A DNA stretch of 56,747 nucleotides, taken from assembly GCA_018971525.1 (NCBI GenBank), contig JAGXAR010000022.1:1-56747 (forward strand), written 5' to 3'. The number at the start of each line of letters is the position of its first letter. The stretch's first letter is position 1. The stretch is from Nitrospirota bacterium (GTDB taxonomy: Bacteria; Nitrospirota; Nitrospiria; Nitrospirales; Nitrospiraceae). Below are positions 26,872-37,199 of this stretch, piece by piece. A model generated the notes under the pieces. That model was not told where the DNA came from and ran no database searches. It saw only the letters and a program-made list of their open reading frames with translations. Position numbers and translations under genes: made by a program.

Positions 26872-28989
26872 CTACCTGGCGGACGGATCCGGCGCACCAG
26901 CCCCGGCAGGAGCAGGCATGGCTTCCTTGCGACTGAGGCGGATCTTTCCTTGCCGATCCACTTCCAGGACCTTCACCAGGATTTGATCGCCTTCCTTCAC
27001 CTCGTCGGACACCGCTTGGACTCGATGGTGCGCAAGTTGCGAGATGTGCACCAGTCCATCGGTCCCTGGCAGAACCTCGACAAACGCGCCGAAGTCCATG
27101 ATTTTCCGAACCGTGCCCATATAGATCTTCCCGATTTCAACCTCTTCGGTAATCCGACTGATCATTTCTTTGGCCTTTTCGGCCGAGGCTCCGTCAACCG
27201 ACGCGATCGTCACGGTTCCACTGTCGTCGACATTGATCTTGACCCCGCAATCCGCAATGATGCCGCGGATCGTTTTGCCGCCCGGACCGATGATCTCGCG
27301 GATCTTGTCCTGCTTCACCTTCATCGTGAAGATCCGTGGCGCATAGGCAGACAGGGTGGTTCTTGGCGCTTGAAGCGCCTTCTCCATACAACTCAAAATG
27401 TGCAGACGGCCGGCTTTGGCCTGCTCCAAGGCCTTCTGCATCAAGGCCGACGTAATGCCGCCGATCTTGATATCCATCTGCAACGCCGTCACGCCCTGTT
27501 TGGTGCCGCAGACCTTAAAATCCATGTCGCCCAGGTGATCCTCCAGCCCGAGAATATCGGAGAGGATCATGACCCGGTCGCCTTCCTTGATCAATCCCAT
27601 CGCGATCCCGGCAACGGCTTCTCTAACCGGCACGCCTGCATCCATCATGGCAAGGCTCCCGCCACAGACGGTTGCCATCGAAGAGGATCCGTTTGATTCG
27701 AGGATATCGGACACGATGCGGAGCGTATAGGGGAAGGCTTCCTTGCTGGGAACCACCGGGGCCAACGCCCGTTCCGCCAACGCACCATGGCCGACTTCCC
27801 GGCGTCCCGGTGAGCGAAGCGGCCGCGCCTCGCCGACGCTGAACGGCGGAAAATTGTAATGGAGCATGAACGTCCTCATGTACTCCCCTTCCAACGCATC
27901 GATCCGCTGCTCGTCGTCCGTAGTCCCCAACGTGACCACGGCTAAACTTTGGGTCTCGCCCCTGGTAAAGATCGCAGAGCCGTGAGTCCGTGGCAGGGCG
28001 CTGACTTCGCAGGTGATCGGACGAATATCGGCCGGGCCACGTCCATCAGCCCGCGACCCTTTCTCCAGGATCATGTTCCGGACTTCCGTATATTCCAGTT
28101 CATGGAACACCAACTTGACGTGGCGCTCCCGATTCGGATCGTCCGCGCTCTTGAGTTTTTGGACGGCGTCGTTCTTGACCTCATCCAACCGCTCCTGCCT
28201 GGCCGCCTTGTTCGGGATCATGATGGCCTCACGGATCCCTTGCGCCACCAGGGCTTTCACTTGAGCGGCGAGCGCGGAGTCGATCTGTTCCTTCGCCACC
28301 TTCCGCTTGGGCTTCCCGGCCACGGCTTGCAGTTCGCGAATCTTGGCCACAATTTTCTTGATCTCGGCATGGGCGAGTTCGATTGCCTCCAGCATGATGG
28401 CTTCGGACAGTTCGTTCGCCCCTGCTTCGACCATCATGACCGCATCAGCCGTCCCAGCCACAACGAGTTGCAGTTCGCTCTTCGCCACCGTCTCAAGGTC
28501 CGGGTTGACGACGAACTTGCCGTCCAGCCGGCCGATTCTTACGCCTGCGATAGGATTGTCGAACGGGATATTCGAGACGGTAAGGGCAGCAGAGGAGGCG
28601 ATAATGGCAAGTATGTCGGACGAACCCGTTTGGTCAGCCGAGAGGACAGAGGCGATGACTTGGGTCTCGAAGTAATAGCCCTCCGGAAAGAGCGGACGGA
28701 GCGGCCGATCGATCAGCCGGCTGGTCAGCACAGCTTTTTCTGATGGACGCGCTTCCCGCTTGAAATATCCGCCGGGGATCTTCCCTGCTGCGAACGATTT
28801 TTCCTGATAATCGACGGTGAGGGGAAGAAAATCGATACCAGGCTTGGCGACCTGTGACGCGACGGCCGTCGCCAACACGACCGTGTCGCCGTACGAGGCC
28901 CAGATCGAACCGTCTGCTTGTCGTGCCACGCGACCGGTCTCGAGTCGCAAGGTGCGTCCTGCAACTTCTATTTCAACTGTGTGTACCAT
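26872..28989 (-). CDS. pnp: polynucleotide phosphorylase
   Basis: 705 residues with the full domain set: two RNase PH cores separated by the helical domain, then a KH domain ([20 protein letters not shown]) and an S1 domain ([29 protein letters not shown]). It degrades RNA phosphorolytically and forms the degradosome core. GAGGAG precedes the ATG. The 147-base leader after rpsO holds two stem-loops, like the autoregulatory leader known from enterobacteria. The protein ends in a short Ala/Pro/Gly tail. Confidence 0.98.
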   Translation of the reverse strand: MVHTVEIEVAGRTLRLETGRVARQADGSIWASYGDTVVLATAVASQVAKPGIDFLPLTVDYQEKSFAAGKIPGGYFKREARPSEKAVLTSRLIDRPLRPLFPEGYYFETQVIASVLSADQTGSSDILAIIASSAALTVSNIPFDNPIAGVRIGRLDGKFVVNPDLETVAKSELQLVVAGTADAVMMVEAGANELSEAIMLEAIELAHAEIKKIVAKIRELQAVAGKPKRKVAKEQIDSALAAQVKALVAQGIREAIMIPNKAARQERLDEVKNDAVQKLKSADDPNRERHVKLVFHELEYTEVRNMILEKGSRADGRGPADIRPITCEVSALPRTHGSAIFTRGETQSLAVVTLGTTDDEQRIDALEGEYMRTFMLHYNFPPFSVGEARPLRSPGRREVGHGALAERALAPVVPSKEAFPYTLRIVSDILESNGSSSMATVCGGSLAMMDAGVPVREAVAGIAMGLIKEGDRVMILSDILGLEDHLGDMDFKVCGTKQGVTALQMDIKIGGITSALMQKALEQAKAGRLHILSCMEKALQAPRTTLSAYAPRIFTMKVKQDKIREIIGPGGKTIRGIIADCGVKINVDDSGTVTIASVDGASAEKAKEMISRITEEVEIGKIYMGTVRKIMDFGAFVEVLPGTDGLVHISQLAHHRVQAVSDEVKEGDQILVKVLEVDRQGKIRLSRKEAMPAPAGAGAPDPSAR

Positions 28990-29063
28990 CTGAGTCTCCT
29001 CTGGTTAGGCCCCACAGATGTCCACAGAGAGAGACTCGAGCGATGTGGAACACTCCAGCCTCT

Positions 29064-29126
29064 GTCAGTGTTCACCTGTGTGACTGACGACTACTGCCCG
29101 CTGTTGCGCCCCCTGGCGCGACAGCG
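29064..29126 (-). promoter_or_regulatory. paired stem-loops in the rpsO-pnp intergenic leader
   Basis: On the minus strand, CGCTGTcGCGCC pairs with GGGCGCaACAGCG (29099-29126), directly after the rpsO stop, without a T tract, so it is not a typical terminator. A second stem GTCAGT / ACTGAC lies at 29064-29088. By analogy with the RNase III-processed pnp leader of E. coli, this may be a processing or autoregulation site. Confidence 0.45.
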
Positions 29127-29136
29127 AGACGGAATA

Positions 29137-29406
29137 CTACTTTCTGATGCCCAATCGCTCGATCACCGCACGATAGCGTGCGTCGCTGACGCCACGAAGA
29201 TAGTCGAGCAAACGCCGACGACGCCCGACTAGGAGAAGCAGGCCCCGCCGCGAGTGATGATCCTTTTTGTGGAGCTTGAAGTGTTCCGTCAAATACGTGA
29301 TCCGGTTGGTCAACACCGCGATCTGGACTTCCGGCGAGCCGGAATCCGTCTCATGCTGCCGGTACTGCTTGATCAACTCAGTCTTTGCTTCTTTGAGTAA
29401 TGCCAT
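29137..29406 (-). CDS. rpsO: 30S ribosomal protein S15
   Basis: 89 residues from the ATG at 29406 (AAGGAA upstream), the standard S15 length; a longer frame starting within truB is not supported. Typical sequence: [38 protein letters not shown] and the LLDYLR helix. S15 binds the central domain of 16S rRNA early in 30S assembly. It lies between truB and pnp, the usual order. Confidence 0.98.
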   Translation of the reverse strand: MALLKEAKTELIKQYRQHETDSGSPEVQIAVLTNRITYLTEHFKLHKKDHHSRRGLLLLVGRRRRLLDYLRGVSDARYRAVIERLGIRK

Positions 29407-29450
29407 GGGTTCTTTCCTTCCTGTTCCTTTCCTTCGTTCGTAAGGGAGTA

Positions 29451-30404
29451 TCATGCGTCCTGATCGACCAACACCTTCTCAACCTTGAGTGCGCCGCCCG
29501 AAGTTTCCGGACACTTCCCGATCGCCAACAGGCGCCCATCGGTATCATGGATACGGACCGGCTCGTGCGACCGGCACTTGCCCTCGGCCGTCCCCTCCCA
29601 ACGAAGGATCTTGGCTGCAGGCACCGGAGCCCCGTGTCGCACACGGTCGGCGGTCTGTTCATCTACCACTGCAATCATCAGTTGGTCCAACGCACGATCC
29701 AGCGACAACACTTCGTCTGCCAACCGACCGAGAGCATGACGGGTGACTACCTCGTCAACCGTCAGCGCTTGATCGATCGTCAAGGGACCCACTCGCCTTC
29801 GCTCCAATGCCAACATATGGCCGCCGACACCCAACGCTTCTCCAATGTCGGCACAGAGCGTCCGCACATAGGTTCCCTTCGAAGAGACGACGCGCAACGT
29901 TACATCCCGCTCCTGAATCGCCTCCACCTCAAGGGTGTGGATGACGATCGTTCGCGCGTCCCGCGCAATCGTTTTGCCTGCTCGAGCGGATTTGTAGAGG
30001 GGAACACCCCGGACCTTCACCGCCGAATACATCGGAGGAACTTGCTCAATCGACCCGCAGAATCGACCGACCACCTCATGAATCGCCTCCGGCGTCACGA
30101 AGTCCGTCGTGCGACGCACCAAGACCGTTCCCGTCGCATCCTGCGTATCGGTGGTCTCGCCGAGGCGAAGCACCGCACGATATTCCTTGTCCCATTCAAC
30201 GAGGTATTCGGCAATGCGGGTTCCCCGCCCGATCAGCAATGGCAAGACTCCCGTTGCGGCTGGATCGAGGGTGCCGGCATGGCCGACCTTGGCTCCACCG
30301 AGAAGATGCCGCACCTTTGCCACAACGTCGTGGGAGGTCCACCCGGATTCTTTCTTGATCGTCAGAACGCCGTCGACGACGGCACAGCTCTGTGCGAGAT
30401 CCAT
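29451..30404 (-). CDS. truB: tRNA pseudouridine(55) synthase TruB
   Basis: 317 residues from the ATG at 30404, preferred over an in-frame GTG six bases earlier because GAGG is 9 bases from it. The catalytic Asp is in [48 protein letters not shown] and [13 protein letters not shown] follow. A C-terminal PUA-like domain with FVVQD-type end ([10 protein letters not shown]) is present. It makes pseudouridine 55 in the T-loop of tRNAs. Its end is 44 bases before rpsO. Confidence 0.97.
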   Translation of the reverse strand: MDLAQSCAVVDGVLTIKKESGWTSHDVVAKVRHLLGGAKVGHAGTLDPAATGVLPLLIGRGTRIAEYLVEWDKEYRAVLRLGETTDTQDATGTVLVRRTTDFVTPEAIHEVVGRFCGSIEQVPPMYSAVKVRGVPLYKSARAGKTIARDARTIVIHTLEVEAIQERDVTLRVVSSKGTYVRTLCADIGEALGVGGHMLALERRRVGPLTIDQALTVDEVVTRHALGRLADEVLSLDRALDQLMIAVVDEQTADRVRHGAPVPAAKILRWEGTAEGKCRSHEPVRIHDTDGRLLAIGKCPETSGGALKVEKVLVDQDA

Positions 30405-30420
30405 TATCACGCCCTCGATG

Positions 30421-30816
30421 CTACGACCCGGCCTTCTCCTCCGACGAACCGTCCTCGGCTTCCGTCTTGACGTGGAGCTCGTCCAGCAACTTCAACACAC
30501 GATCGCCTCTCGGTCCGCTGACATCCTTGGCAAAGACGATCTCCGGCAGATACCGGAGCGAGAGCCGACTGCCCAGCTCACCTCGCACGAACCCGCTGGC
30601 TTGAGCCAACCCGGCGAATACATTTCGCTCTTCTTCTTCCGTGCCCATGGCCGTCACGAAGACACGAGCGATCCGCAGATCACTGGTCAATTTCACATCG
30701 GTCACGGTCACGGACTGCACGCGCGGATCTTTGATCTTCCGCATGAGGATATCGGCCACTTCCATGCGGATTTGATCGGCCACACGATCGGCCCGATGAT
30801 ATCCCGTCTTGGCCAC
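30421..30816 (-). CDS. rbfA: ribosome-binding factor A
   Basis: 131 residues from the GTG at 30816, chosen because GGAG lies six bases upstream; an in-frame GTG four codons earlier has no site. KH-type fold: RADRVADQIRMEVADILMRK, KDPRVQSVTVTDVKLTSDLR, VFAGLAQASGFVRGEL and LRYLPEIVF. It assists late maturation of the 16S rRNA 5' end, especially in the cold. The C-terminal tail is acidic (EAEDGSSEEK). It sits between the DUF503 gene and truB. Confidence 0.95.
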   Translation of the reverse strand: MAKTGYHRADRVADQIRMEVADILMRKIKDPRVQSVTVTDVKLTSDLRIARVFVTAMGTEEEERNVFAGLAQASGFVRGELGSRLSLRYLPEIVFAKDVSGPRGDRVLKLLDELHVKTEAEDGSSEEKAGS

Positions 30817-30843
30817 CGTGCACTCCACCCGGGCATGCCGCCG

Positions 30844-31125
30844 TCACAACAGTTCTATTCTTGACTGGACAATTTCCACCGCCGGGACGCTCCGAATCAG
30901 GTTCAGCGCCTGGTCCAATACTTGGTTGACGTATCGTCCTTCGTTGGCCACACAGGCAAGCCCCAATACCGCCTTCTGCCACAAATCCTGCCCATCGACC
31001 TCGGCTATGGAAAGATTGAACTTCTCCCGTAATCGATCCTTGAGACTCAACAGCACCTGTCGCTTGTCCTTCAATGACTGACTCTCCGGGAGGAACAGCT
31101 CGACCGTACAGAGTCCGACGATCAT
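30844..31125 (-). CDS. YlxP / DUF503 family protein
   Basis: 93 residues from the ATG at 31125 (a GTG two codons earlier is also possible). Matches the DUF503 pattern: VGLCTVELFLPESQSLKDKR, LKDRLREKFNLSIAEVDGQDLWQKAVLGLACVAN and a final helix. The family is small and ferredoxin-like, is almost always coded between infB and rbfA as here, and is thought to take part in ribosome biogenesis; a precise function is not established. Confidence 0.93.
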   Translation of the reverse strand: MIVGLCTVELFLPESQSLKDKRQVLLSLKDRLREKFNLSIAEVDGQDLWQKAVLGLACVANEGRYVNQVLDQALNLIRSVPAVEIVQSRIELL

Positions 31126-31147
31126 GCCCACGGTGTCGACTCAGGCA

Positions 31148-33715
31148 TCAGAGCTTTGCGGCAATCTTGTCAACCGCATAGGCTTCGATAATATCCCCGG
31201 CCTTGATGTCGTTGAAATTCTCGACGCTGATTCCACATTCGTAGCCCTGCTGCACTTCACGAACATCATCCTTGAAGCGACGCAACGACCCGAGCTTCCC
31301 TTCATAGACCACCACGTTGTCACGAATGACCCGCACTCCGACAGCCGCACGGGTGATCGTTCCGTCCACCACATAGGCTCCCGCGATAACACCGGCTTTG
31401 GACACCGTGAACACCTGTCGCACCTCGGCCCGTCCCAACGACCGTTCCTTGAGCGTCGGTTCGAGCAGTCCTTCCATTGCTGCCTTAATCTCGGCCATAG
31501 CATCGTAAATAATGGTATAGAGGCGAATGTCGACGCCTTGCTGTTCGGCCAGGGCGGCAGCCTTCGGCTCCGGCCTGACATTGAACCCGACAACAATCGC
31601 GTTCGACGCGGCAGCCAGCAACACGTCGGATTCCGTGATCCCGCCGACGCCGCTGTGAATGACTCGCAGCTTGACGGCGGCGGTTGCCAGTTTTTCGACG
31701 CCCGCCGTCAAGGCTTCCGCCGACCCCTGGACGTCAGACTTGATCACCAGCGCCAGCTCCTTGACTGACCCTTCCTTAATCTTGGCAAACAGATCGTCCA
31801 GCGTGACCTTCGCTGATCCGGACAAATCAGCCGTTCGCTGCTTACGGGCTCGATCTTCCGCGATCTCTCGCGCGACCCGCTCGTCCTTGACGACTTGAAA
31901 TACATCGCCCGCAGACGGCACACCAGGGAGTCCGGCCACTTCGACCGGAATAGAAGGACCGGCCTCTTGTACTTTGGCTCCTGTGTGCGTAATCAACGCG
32001 CGAACCTTCCCACTGAAAATCCCGACGACGAACACATCGCCGACGCGAAGCGTCCCGCTCTGAACCAGCACCGTCGCAATCGGACCACGCCCCCGCTCCA
32101 GCTTGGCCTCCACCACAACACCCTTAGCCAAGCGATGCGGGTCGGCCTTGAGCTCCAGCACTTCGGATTGCAGAAGAATCATCTCCAGCAAGGTGTCAAG
32201 GCCGATCTTCTCCTTGGCTGAAACCTCAACCATGATCGTGTCACCGCCCCAAGACTCGGAGATGAGTCCGTGTTCAGATAACGCATTTTTGACACGATCG
32301 GAGTTGGCGCCCGGCTTGTCGATCTTGTTGATGGCCACAATAATCGGGACCGACGCGGCTTTGGCGTGATTGATCGCTTCGATCGTTTGCGGCATCACTC
32401 CATCGTCTGCCGCCACAACCAGGATGACGATATCAGTGATTTTGGCGCCACGACCCCGCATCGCGGTGAAGGCTTCGTGACCCGGCGTATCCAGGAACGT
32501 CACCTGTTTCCCGCGCACCGTAACCGTGTAGGCGCCGATATGCTGCGTGATCCCGCCGGCCTCCCCTTCCGCCACTTTCGTTTGCCTGATGGCATCAAGC
32601 AGGGAAGTCTTCCCGTGATCGACATGGCCCATGATCGTCACGACCGGCGGCCGCGGCTCGAGATGAACCTCTTCCTCCGTCTGCATGACGGACTCTAGCA
32701 ACTCTTCTCCGGCCTTCTCCGTCGAGACATCAATCTTGACCCCATTCTCCTCAGCAATGATCATAGCCGCGTCCACGTTCATCGTCTGATTGAACGTGAG
32801 CATCTGGCCCATATCCATCAGCTTGCGCATAATGTCGGCCGGGCGCTGCCCGATCAGCTCAGCAAACTCTTTCACCGTCATGCCGGGCGTAAGCTTGAAG
32901 CTCTTCCTCCGTGGCTTGGTGACTTCCCCAGACGTGCCGTGATGCACGTGTTTGCTGCGGTCGTCGCGGCGCTGCTGCACCGGAATGGCGCGAAGGTCCT
33001 GCCAGCGAGCCGCATCTTCACGAAGCCGGAGTTCTTCTTCTTCCCGCGTACGGCCTGGCTTACGAGCCTTCTTCGCCTTCTCTTTCAGACCCTCGGCTTG
33101 AAGCTCTTCAAGGGAGAGGGTTTTCTTTTTTCCTGTGATCAGATCGATGCTTGGCACAACAGCGGGCTTGACGGCGGTCATGGGAGGCGGAACGATTGCG
33201 GTTCCCATTGGAGGTGTCTGGCCTGGAGGCGCCGTCGGTTCAACATGCGTAACGGCTGGAATCTCAGGCTGTGGATGCGCTGGCGGCGGGCTTACCACAA
33301 GGGTATCGACAACCGCTCCGCTTGTGCCGACTGATTCAACTGCGGGCAGGGACGCTGCCTCTTCGGTTAGAACGTCATCGGCTTTCTTGCGCTTGATCAG
33401 AATGCGACGTTTGTCGGACTTGGAAGACTCCTCCGCCGGAACTGCCTGAGCCGACCCAGCCTTGGCTCCCGTGGCGTGTCCGGACGCTAGACCAACCTTA
33501 CTCCGTTCGCCACGACCTGCATCGGCCTCTTCAGCCCTACCCGTCGCTTTCGCGGGAGTCTTGAGTTTCGGGCCGAGCTTCGCCAGCGCCTTCTGTACCA
33601 CGTCGTCATCCAACGCACTACTGTGCGACGCGACCGTGATACCCATCCGCTTCAATTCCGGGATGAGGTCACGGTTTTCCATCCCGAGTTGCTTAGCCAA
33701 TTCATAAACGCGCAT
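31148..33715 (-). CDS. infB: translation initiation factor IF-2
   Basis: 855 residues. An IF2-N domain at the start ([20 protein letters not shown]), a Lys/Ala/Pro-rich linker (about 60-260), a second IF2-N region ([15 protein letters not shown]), then the GTPase core with [16 protein letters not shown] near residue 360, [15 protein letters not shown] and NKIDKPGA, and the C-terminal domains that bind initiator tRNA. It places fMet-tRNA on the 30S subunit. No obvious Shine-Dalgarno site precedes the ATG, which is 32 bases after nusA, so expression may be coupled. Confidence 0.98.
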   Translation of the reverse strand: MRVYELAKQLGMENRDLIPELKRMGITVASHSSALDDDVVQKALAKLGPKLKTPAKATGRAEEADAGRGERSKVGLASGHATGAKAGSAQAVPAEESSKSDKRRILIKRKKADDVLTEEAASLPAVESVGTSGAVVDTLVVSPPPAHPQPEIPAVTHVEPTAPPGQTPPMGTAIVPPPMTAVKPAVVPSIDLITGKKKTLSLEELQAEGLKEKAKKARKPGRTREEEELRLREDAARWQDLRAIPVQQRRDDRSKHVHHGTSGEVTKPRRKSFKLTPGMTVKEFAELIGQRPADIMRKLMDMGQMLTFNQTMNVDAAMIIAEENGVKIDVSTEKAGEELLESVMQTEEEVHLEPRPPVVTIMGHVDHGKTSLLDAIRQTKVAEGEAGGITQHIGAYTVTVRGKQVTFLDTPGHEAFTAMRGRGAKITDIVILVVAADDGVMPQTIEAINHAKAASVPIIVAINKIDKPGANSDRVKNALSEHGLISESWGGDTIMVEVSAKEKIGLDTLLEMILLQSEVLELKADPHRLAKGVVVEAKLERGRGPIATVLVQSGTLRVGDVFVVGIFSGKVRALITHTGAKVQEAGPSIPVEVAGLPGVPSAGDVFQVVKDERVAREIAEDRARKQRTADLSGSAKVTLDDLFAKIKEGSVKELALVIKSDVQGSAEALTAGVEKLATAAVKLRVIHSGVGGITESDVLLAAASNAIVVGFNVRPEPKAAALAEQQGVDIRLYTIIYDAMAEIKAAMEGLLEPTLKERSLGRAEVRQVFTVSKAGVIAGAYVVDGTITRAAVGVRVIRDNVVVYEGKLGSLRRFKDDVREVQQGYECGISVENFNDIKAGDIIEAYAVDKIAAKL

Positions 33716-33747
33716 GAGGATTTGACACCTGCTCCACTTTACCCGGT

Positions 33748-34911
33748 TTACCCGGCATCTGACTCCGATTCTGCCCGGGCTTTTAATTCCTGCTCTCGGG
33801 CCTCTTCTTGCTGATGCAGCGCTTCGGTTTCCTCCGCCAGCGCCGCTTTGATTTCTTTATCCCGTTCAGCCTTTTCCTTTTCGTATTCCGTCGCGCTGAT
33901 GATATCGATCTTCCAGCCGGTCAGACGAGCGGCCAACCGCACGTTCTGGCCATTCTTCCCGATCGCCAACGACAACTGAGAGTCTGCAACGACGACCAAC
34001 GCCGACTTCTTTTCCTCATCGACGCCGACCTTCTCAATGCTCGCGGGGTTCAACGCCTCGGCGATGAAGACGCGCGGGTCGGAGGTCCAGGTAATAATGT
34101 CGATTTTCTCTCCGCGCAGTTCGCGGACAACAGCTTGGACCCTCGATCCCTTGATCCCAACACAGGCTCCAACCGGATCGACTGCCTTCTCGCGAGACGT
34201 CACGGCAATCTTGGTCCGATCTCCGGGCTCCCGCACGATGGACTTGATCTCAACGATTTTTTCGAGCACTTCAGGCACTTCCAACTCGAAGAGTTTCGCC
34301 ACAAACTGCGGATGACTCCGCGTCAAAATGACCTGGACATCCTTCGGAGTTCTACGCACTTCCAAGAGCATGGCCTTCACCCGGTCACCGCGGCGATAGG
34401 TTTCCCGCGGGATCTGCTCTTGAATCGGCAGCACTGCCTCGGTCTTGCCCAGATCCACCAGGTAGTTCCGGCGTTCCATCCCGAGAATGATGCCGTTGAC
34501 CAGGTCTCCTTGCCGCGTGGAGTATTCTTTTTGAATCGCCTCCCATTCAGCCTCGCGGACCTTCTGGAAGATCACCTGCTTGGCAGTTTGCGCGGCGATC
34601 CGTCCCAAATCGTTCATCTCGATGAGCGACCCAATCTCGTCACCGACCTCTGCCTCGCTGTCGAATTGGCGAGCTTCCTGAAGAGAGACCTCGGTTTTTG
34701 GATTGGTGACCGCATCGACGATGGTCTTCTTCGACACGACTGAGATCTCACCGGTCTTGGGATCGATCTCGACCTGAATGTTCTCGGCCTGTCCGAAACG
34801 TTTCTTGGCAGCCGTTTGAAGAGCCGCTTCGATCGCCCCGATCACTCGGCTCTTCTCTATGCCCTTCTGCCGCCCAATTTCGTCGATGACTGAAATCAAT
34901 TCTCGATTCAT
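33748..34911 (-). CDS. nusA: transcription termination/antitermination factor NusA
   Basis: 387 residues, the shorter NusA form without the C-terminal AR repeats of enterobacteria. Domains in order: N-terminal RNAP-binding domain (1-125), S1 (about 130-200, with [19 protein letters not shown]), and two KH domains ([18 protein letters not shown] and [20 protein letters not shown]). The end is acidic and helical. GGAG lies just before the ATG. It is 84 bases after rimP in the conserved operon. Confidence 0.97.
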   Translation of the reverse strand: MNRELISVIDEIGRQKGIEKSRVIGAIEAALQTAAKKRFGQAENIQVEIDPKTGEISVVSKKTIVDAVTNPKTEVSLQEARQFDSEAEVGDEIGSLIEMNDLGRIAAQTAKQVIFQKVREAEWEAIQKEYSTRQGDLVNGIILGMERRNYLVDLGKTEAVLPIQEQIPRETYRRGDRVKAMLLEVRRTPKDVQVILTRSHPQFVAKLFELEVPEVLEKIVEIKSIVREPGDRTKIAVTSREKAVDPVGACVGIKGSRVQAVVRELRGEKIDIITWTSDPRVFIAEALNPASIEKVGVDEEKKSALVVVADSQLSLAIGKNGQNVRLAARLTGWKIDIISATEYEKEKAERDKEIKAALAEETEALHQQEEAREQELKARAESESDAG

Positions 34912-34995
34912 AGCTCGCTCTCCAGCGTATGCCTCTGCACCCGCACTCCGGTGCAGGCGGTATGCTCATGCCGCGGCAATCGACTCCCGTACGGA

Positions 34996-35472
34996 CTAAA
35001 ACGTGACGACGAGTCGCGCTTCAGCAATCGAGTCGAACTCAAGGTTGATCGTCCGTTCAGGACGCGGATCGCTCACCACGACCGTGACTCCCTGCTCATT
35101 CACTTCCGTCAAAGTTCCAACCACACGCCACTGTCCGGCAATCGGTTGCTTGAGCTTCACGCTTACCTGCTTCCCCATTGCCCGACGATAATCCTGAATC
35201 CGTTTGAAGGGCCGATCCAGACCGGGCGAGGAGACTTCCAGCGTGTAGGCGTGGGGAAAGGGGTCAGCGACATCCAAGGCCGGACCGATTGCGAGATGTG
35301 CACGTCCGCAATCTTCTACCGTAACGCCGCCCGGCTTATCGATATACACGCGAACGACTGACCGCACACCTTGCCCAACACACACAACGTCGACCAATTC
35401 CAAGCCCAATGCCCAAAGAATAGGCGAAACCACTTCGCTGATGCGATCGACGACCGGTCGGGACTCCTTCAC
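34996..35472 (-). CDS. rimP: ribosome maturation factor RimP
   Basis: 158 residues from the GTG at 35472 (AGGGG five bases upstream), matching family length. A longer in-frame ATG form would run through the terminator hairpin at 35522-35545 and its extra 33 residues are not RimP-like. Typical features: ALGLELVDVVCV, RVYIDKPGGVTVEDCGRAH, YTLEVSSPGLDRPFKRI and the C-terminal SH3-like domain. It assists 30S assembly. It heads the rimP-nusA-infB operon. Confidence 0.92.
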   Translation of the reverse strand: MKESRPVVDRISEVVSPILWALGLELVDVVCVGQGVRSVVRVYIDKPGGVTVEDCGRAHLAIGPALDVADPFPHAYTLEVSSPGLDRPFKRIQDYRRAMGKQVSVKLKQPIAGQWRVVGTLTEVNEQGVTVVVSDPRPERTINLEFDSIAEARLVVTF

Positions 35473-35521
35473 CGACACCCCTAGCCCCGTTTCTTTGAAT
35501 GGCTCATCCAAGAGATCAAAC

Positions 35522-35545
35522 AAAAAAGTGGGCCTGAGCCCACTT
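35522..35545 (-). terminator. Rho-independent terminator upstream of rimP
   Basis: Minus strand: stem AAGTGGGC / GCCCACTT with loop TCAG, followed by a T tract (complement of 35522-35527). It lies 50 bases before the rimP start and 44 bases after the D-amino-acid aminotransferase stop. It may end the upstream unit or act as an attenuator of the rimP operon. Confidence 0.8.
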
Positions 35546-35589
35546 CCAGTCCGAGAACCATAGCATGCCACTTATGCCAAAGCAAGAGG

Positions 35590-36429
35590 CTAGCCGACCC
35601 GACTTGTGAAATCCGCGGCGAGGCGTTGGGTGATCGGGCCAGGCCGTCCATCTCCAATGATTTTTCCATCTACACGGACGACGGCCAAGACCTCGACCGT
35701 GGTCCCCGTGAGAAACACTTCGTCAGCGTCATACAAGTCTGCCTGAGAAACAAAGCGTTCCTGAACCGGCAAGCCCTCGCTCAGAGCCAGATCTAACACG
35801 ACGGCCCTCGTGACCCCAGACAGAATGCGCGACCCTTCGGGAGCCGTCACCACCGTCCCCCCCTGGACCACCATCACATTGCTGACTGCCCCTTCAGTGA
35901 CCGATCCCGCTTTGACCAAAATGGTTTCGAAAACCTGGGCCTGTTTTGCCTGTTGACGCGCAAGAACGTTGGCCAACAGATTCACACTCTTGATATCACA
36001 ACGTCCCCATCGGATATCCTCGATTGTCATCGCCTCCACACCGGCAACCTGTACAGAACTGTCGAGCGGGTGGAACTCGCGAACCGTTATGACCACCGTG
36101 GGCGTTACATCAGCCGGGTAGGCATGGTCACGGGGCGCGACGCCCCTGGTAAGCTGAATGTAGATCTTGGCTTCAGGATAGGCGGCCCGCCTAATCCCTT
36201 CCAGGACATAGCGGGTCCACTCGGCGCGGGAATAGGGCTGCGTCAGGTCAAGTGCCGTGGCGCTACGCTCCAGTCGAGCCAGATGGGCCTCGATCGCGAA
36301 CGGACGCCCCTTATAAGTGCGGATTACTTCGTAGATGCCATCGCCAAACTGAAAGCCGCGATCTTCGATCGAAACTTTCGCCTCGGCCAGCGGCACGAAC
36401 GCTCCATTGAGGAAGGCCACATCCTGCAC
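35590..36429 (-). CDS. dat: D-amino-acid aminotransferase (class IV)
   Basis: 279 residues, class IV PLP fold. The motif RCDIKSVNLLANVLARQQA with PLP lysine K147, the SIEDRGFQFGDGIYEVIRTY opening, VTEGAVSNV and DADEVFLTGTTVEV match D-alanine/D-amino-acid aminotransferases better than branched-chain enzymes (which lack the CDIKS-N pattern). It would interconvert D-alanine and D-glutamate for peptidoglycan. Branched-chain aminotransferase or aminodeoxychorismate lyase are less likely. It starts two bases after the small gene upstream and is followed by a terminator. Confidence 0.85.
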   Translation of the reverse strand: MQDVAFLNGAFVPLAEAKVSIEDRGFQFGDGIYEVIRTYKGRPFAIEAHLARLERSATALDLTQPYSRAEWTRYVLEGIRRAAYPEAKIYIQLTRGVAPRDHAYPADVTPTVVITVREFHPLDSSVQVAGVEAMTIEDIRWGRCDIKSVNLLANVLARQQAKQAQVFETILVKAGSVTEGAVSNVMVVQGGTVVTAPEGSRILSGVTRAVVLDLALSEGLPVQERFVSQADLYDADEVFLTGTTVEVLAVVRVDGKIIGDGRPGPITQRLAADFTSRVG

Positions 36430-36431
36430 GA

Positions 36432-36788
36432 TTACATACTCCTCCGAGACGAGGAATCAGAGGCGGTCACATCAAAAACGCGCCGATCTTCAGCGGTGAA
36501 TTTCCACCCCATGTGTTTTTCAAACAGCACCCGGTGAGTTCCCAGCCTGACCACCTTGAACTCGAAGGTCCGCTGTCCATTGTCGACTGCATTATTCCCG
36601 GCGATGCGGAGATAGTCGTCGGCCAGTAACGAGAGTCCCGCAGGATCATAGATTGGAACCCAGAGTTCTCCTCGCGTCCTGTCCTCCCAAAGATGAATTT
36701 GGAAGGGATGCTCAAGGGTCGCTTCAATAACCTTGGCCGCATCTGACGGTGTGGCACTATCATGGTCGTGCATAGATGTCATACTCAT
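36432..36788 (-). CDS. small protein resembling chagasin-type (I42) peptidase inhibitors
   Basis: 118 residues, no signal peptide seen. The central part follows the layout of inhibitor family I42: EDRTRGELW in place of the usual NPTTGYxW loop, LADDYLRIAGNNAVDNGQRTF, KVVRLGTHRVLFEKHMGW in place of the GTxxLxFxYxRPW strand, and a final VFDV strand. The match is by eye and moderate; the canonical Thr-Gly-Tyr is not kept, so inhibitor activity is doubtful. No good ribosome site is seen before the ATG. It lies two bases before dat, so the two are probably co-expressed. Confidence 0.55.
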   Translation of the reverse strand: MSMTSMHDHDSATPSDAAKVIEATLEHPFQIHLWEDRTRGELWVPIYDPAGLSLLADDYLRIAGNNAVDNGQRTFEFKVVRLGTHRVLFEKHMGWKFTAEDRRVFDVTASDSSSRRSM

Positions 36789-36829
36789 CGTGAGTAACGC
36801 GGCAACCCGCTTCTTCTCCCCTGATCGAG

Positions 36830-37150
36830 CTATGGTTTTCGCCGAGGTCCGACGAAAATCTCCGCCCCTTCCACCCGCACATCATAACTCCCCACACAGT
36901 ATCCACCGCCGTCTGTCCCTTGCCCGTTTCGAACGTCGAATGCCAGATCGTGCCACGGACAGGCCACGACAAAGCCCTTTACACGCCCCTCACACAAAGG
37001 ACCGCCCTCATGGGGACAAAGATTATGGATCGCAAAATATGTCCCCTCGATGTTGAAAAGGGCAATCTCGCGATTGTTCACCATGACGACTTTTGACTGC
37101 CCGGGCGGTAATTCGTCGACCAGGGCAACGGATTGAAACCCCTCTAGCAT
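36830..37150 (-). CDS. Rieske-type [2Fe-2S] ferredoxin
   Basis: 106 residues from the ATG at 37150 (GGAGGAG upstream; a longer frame overlaps the spacer to the DUF192 gene). Cluster ligands are complete: C45-P-H47 and C64-PW-H67, within NLCPHEGGPLCEGRV and VACPWHDLAFDV. It is a soluble single-domain protein like NirD or the ferredoxin subunits of aromatic dioxygenases, and would pass electrons in the cytoplasm. No oxygenase or reductase partner lies nearby, so the partner is unknown. It follows the DUF192 gene by 49 bases. Confidence 0.9.
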   Translation of the reverse strand: MLEGFQSVALVDELPPGQSKVVMVNNREIALFNIEGTYFAIHNLCPHEGGPLCEGRVKGFVVACPWHDLAFDVRNGQGTDGGGYCVGSYDVRVEGAEIFVGPRRKP

Positions 37151-37199
37151 GATGTACGAACTCCTCCCTTCATGCTTGTCAGCAATACTTCGGCACATA

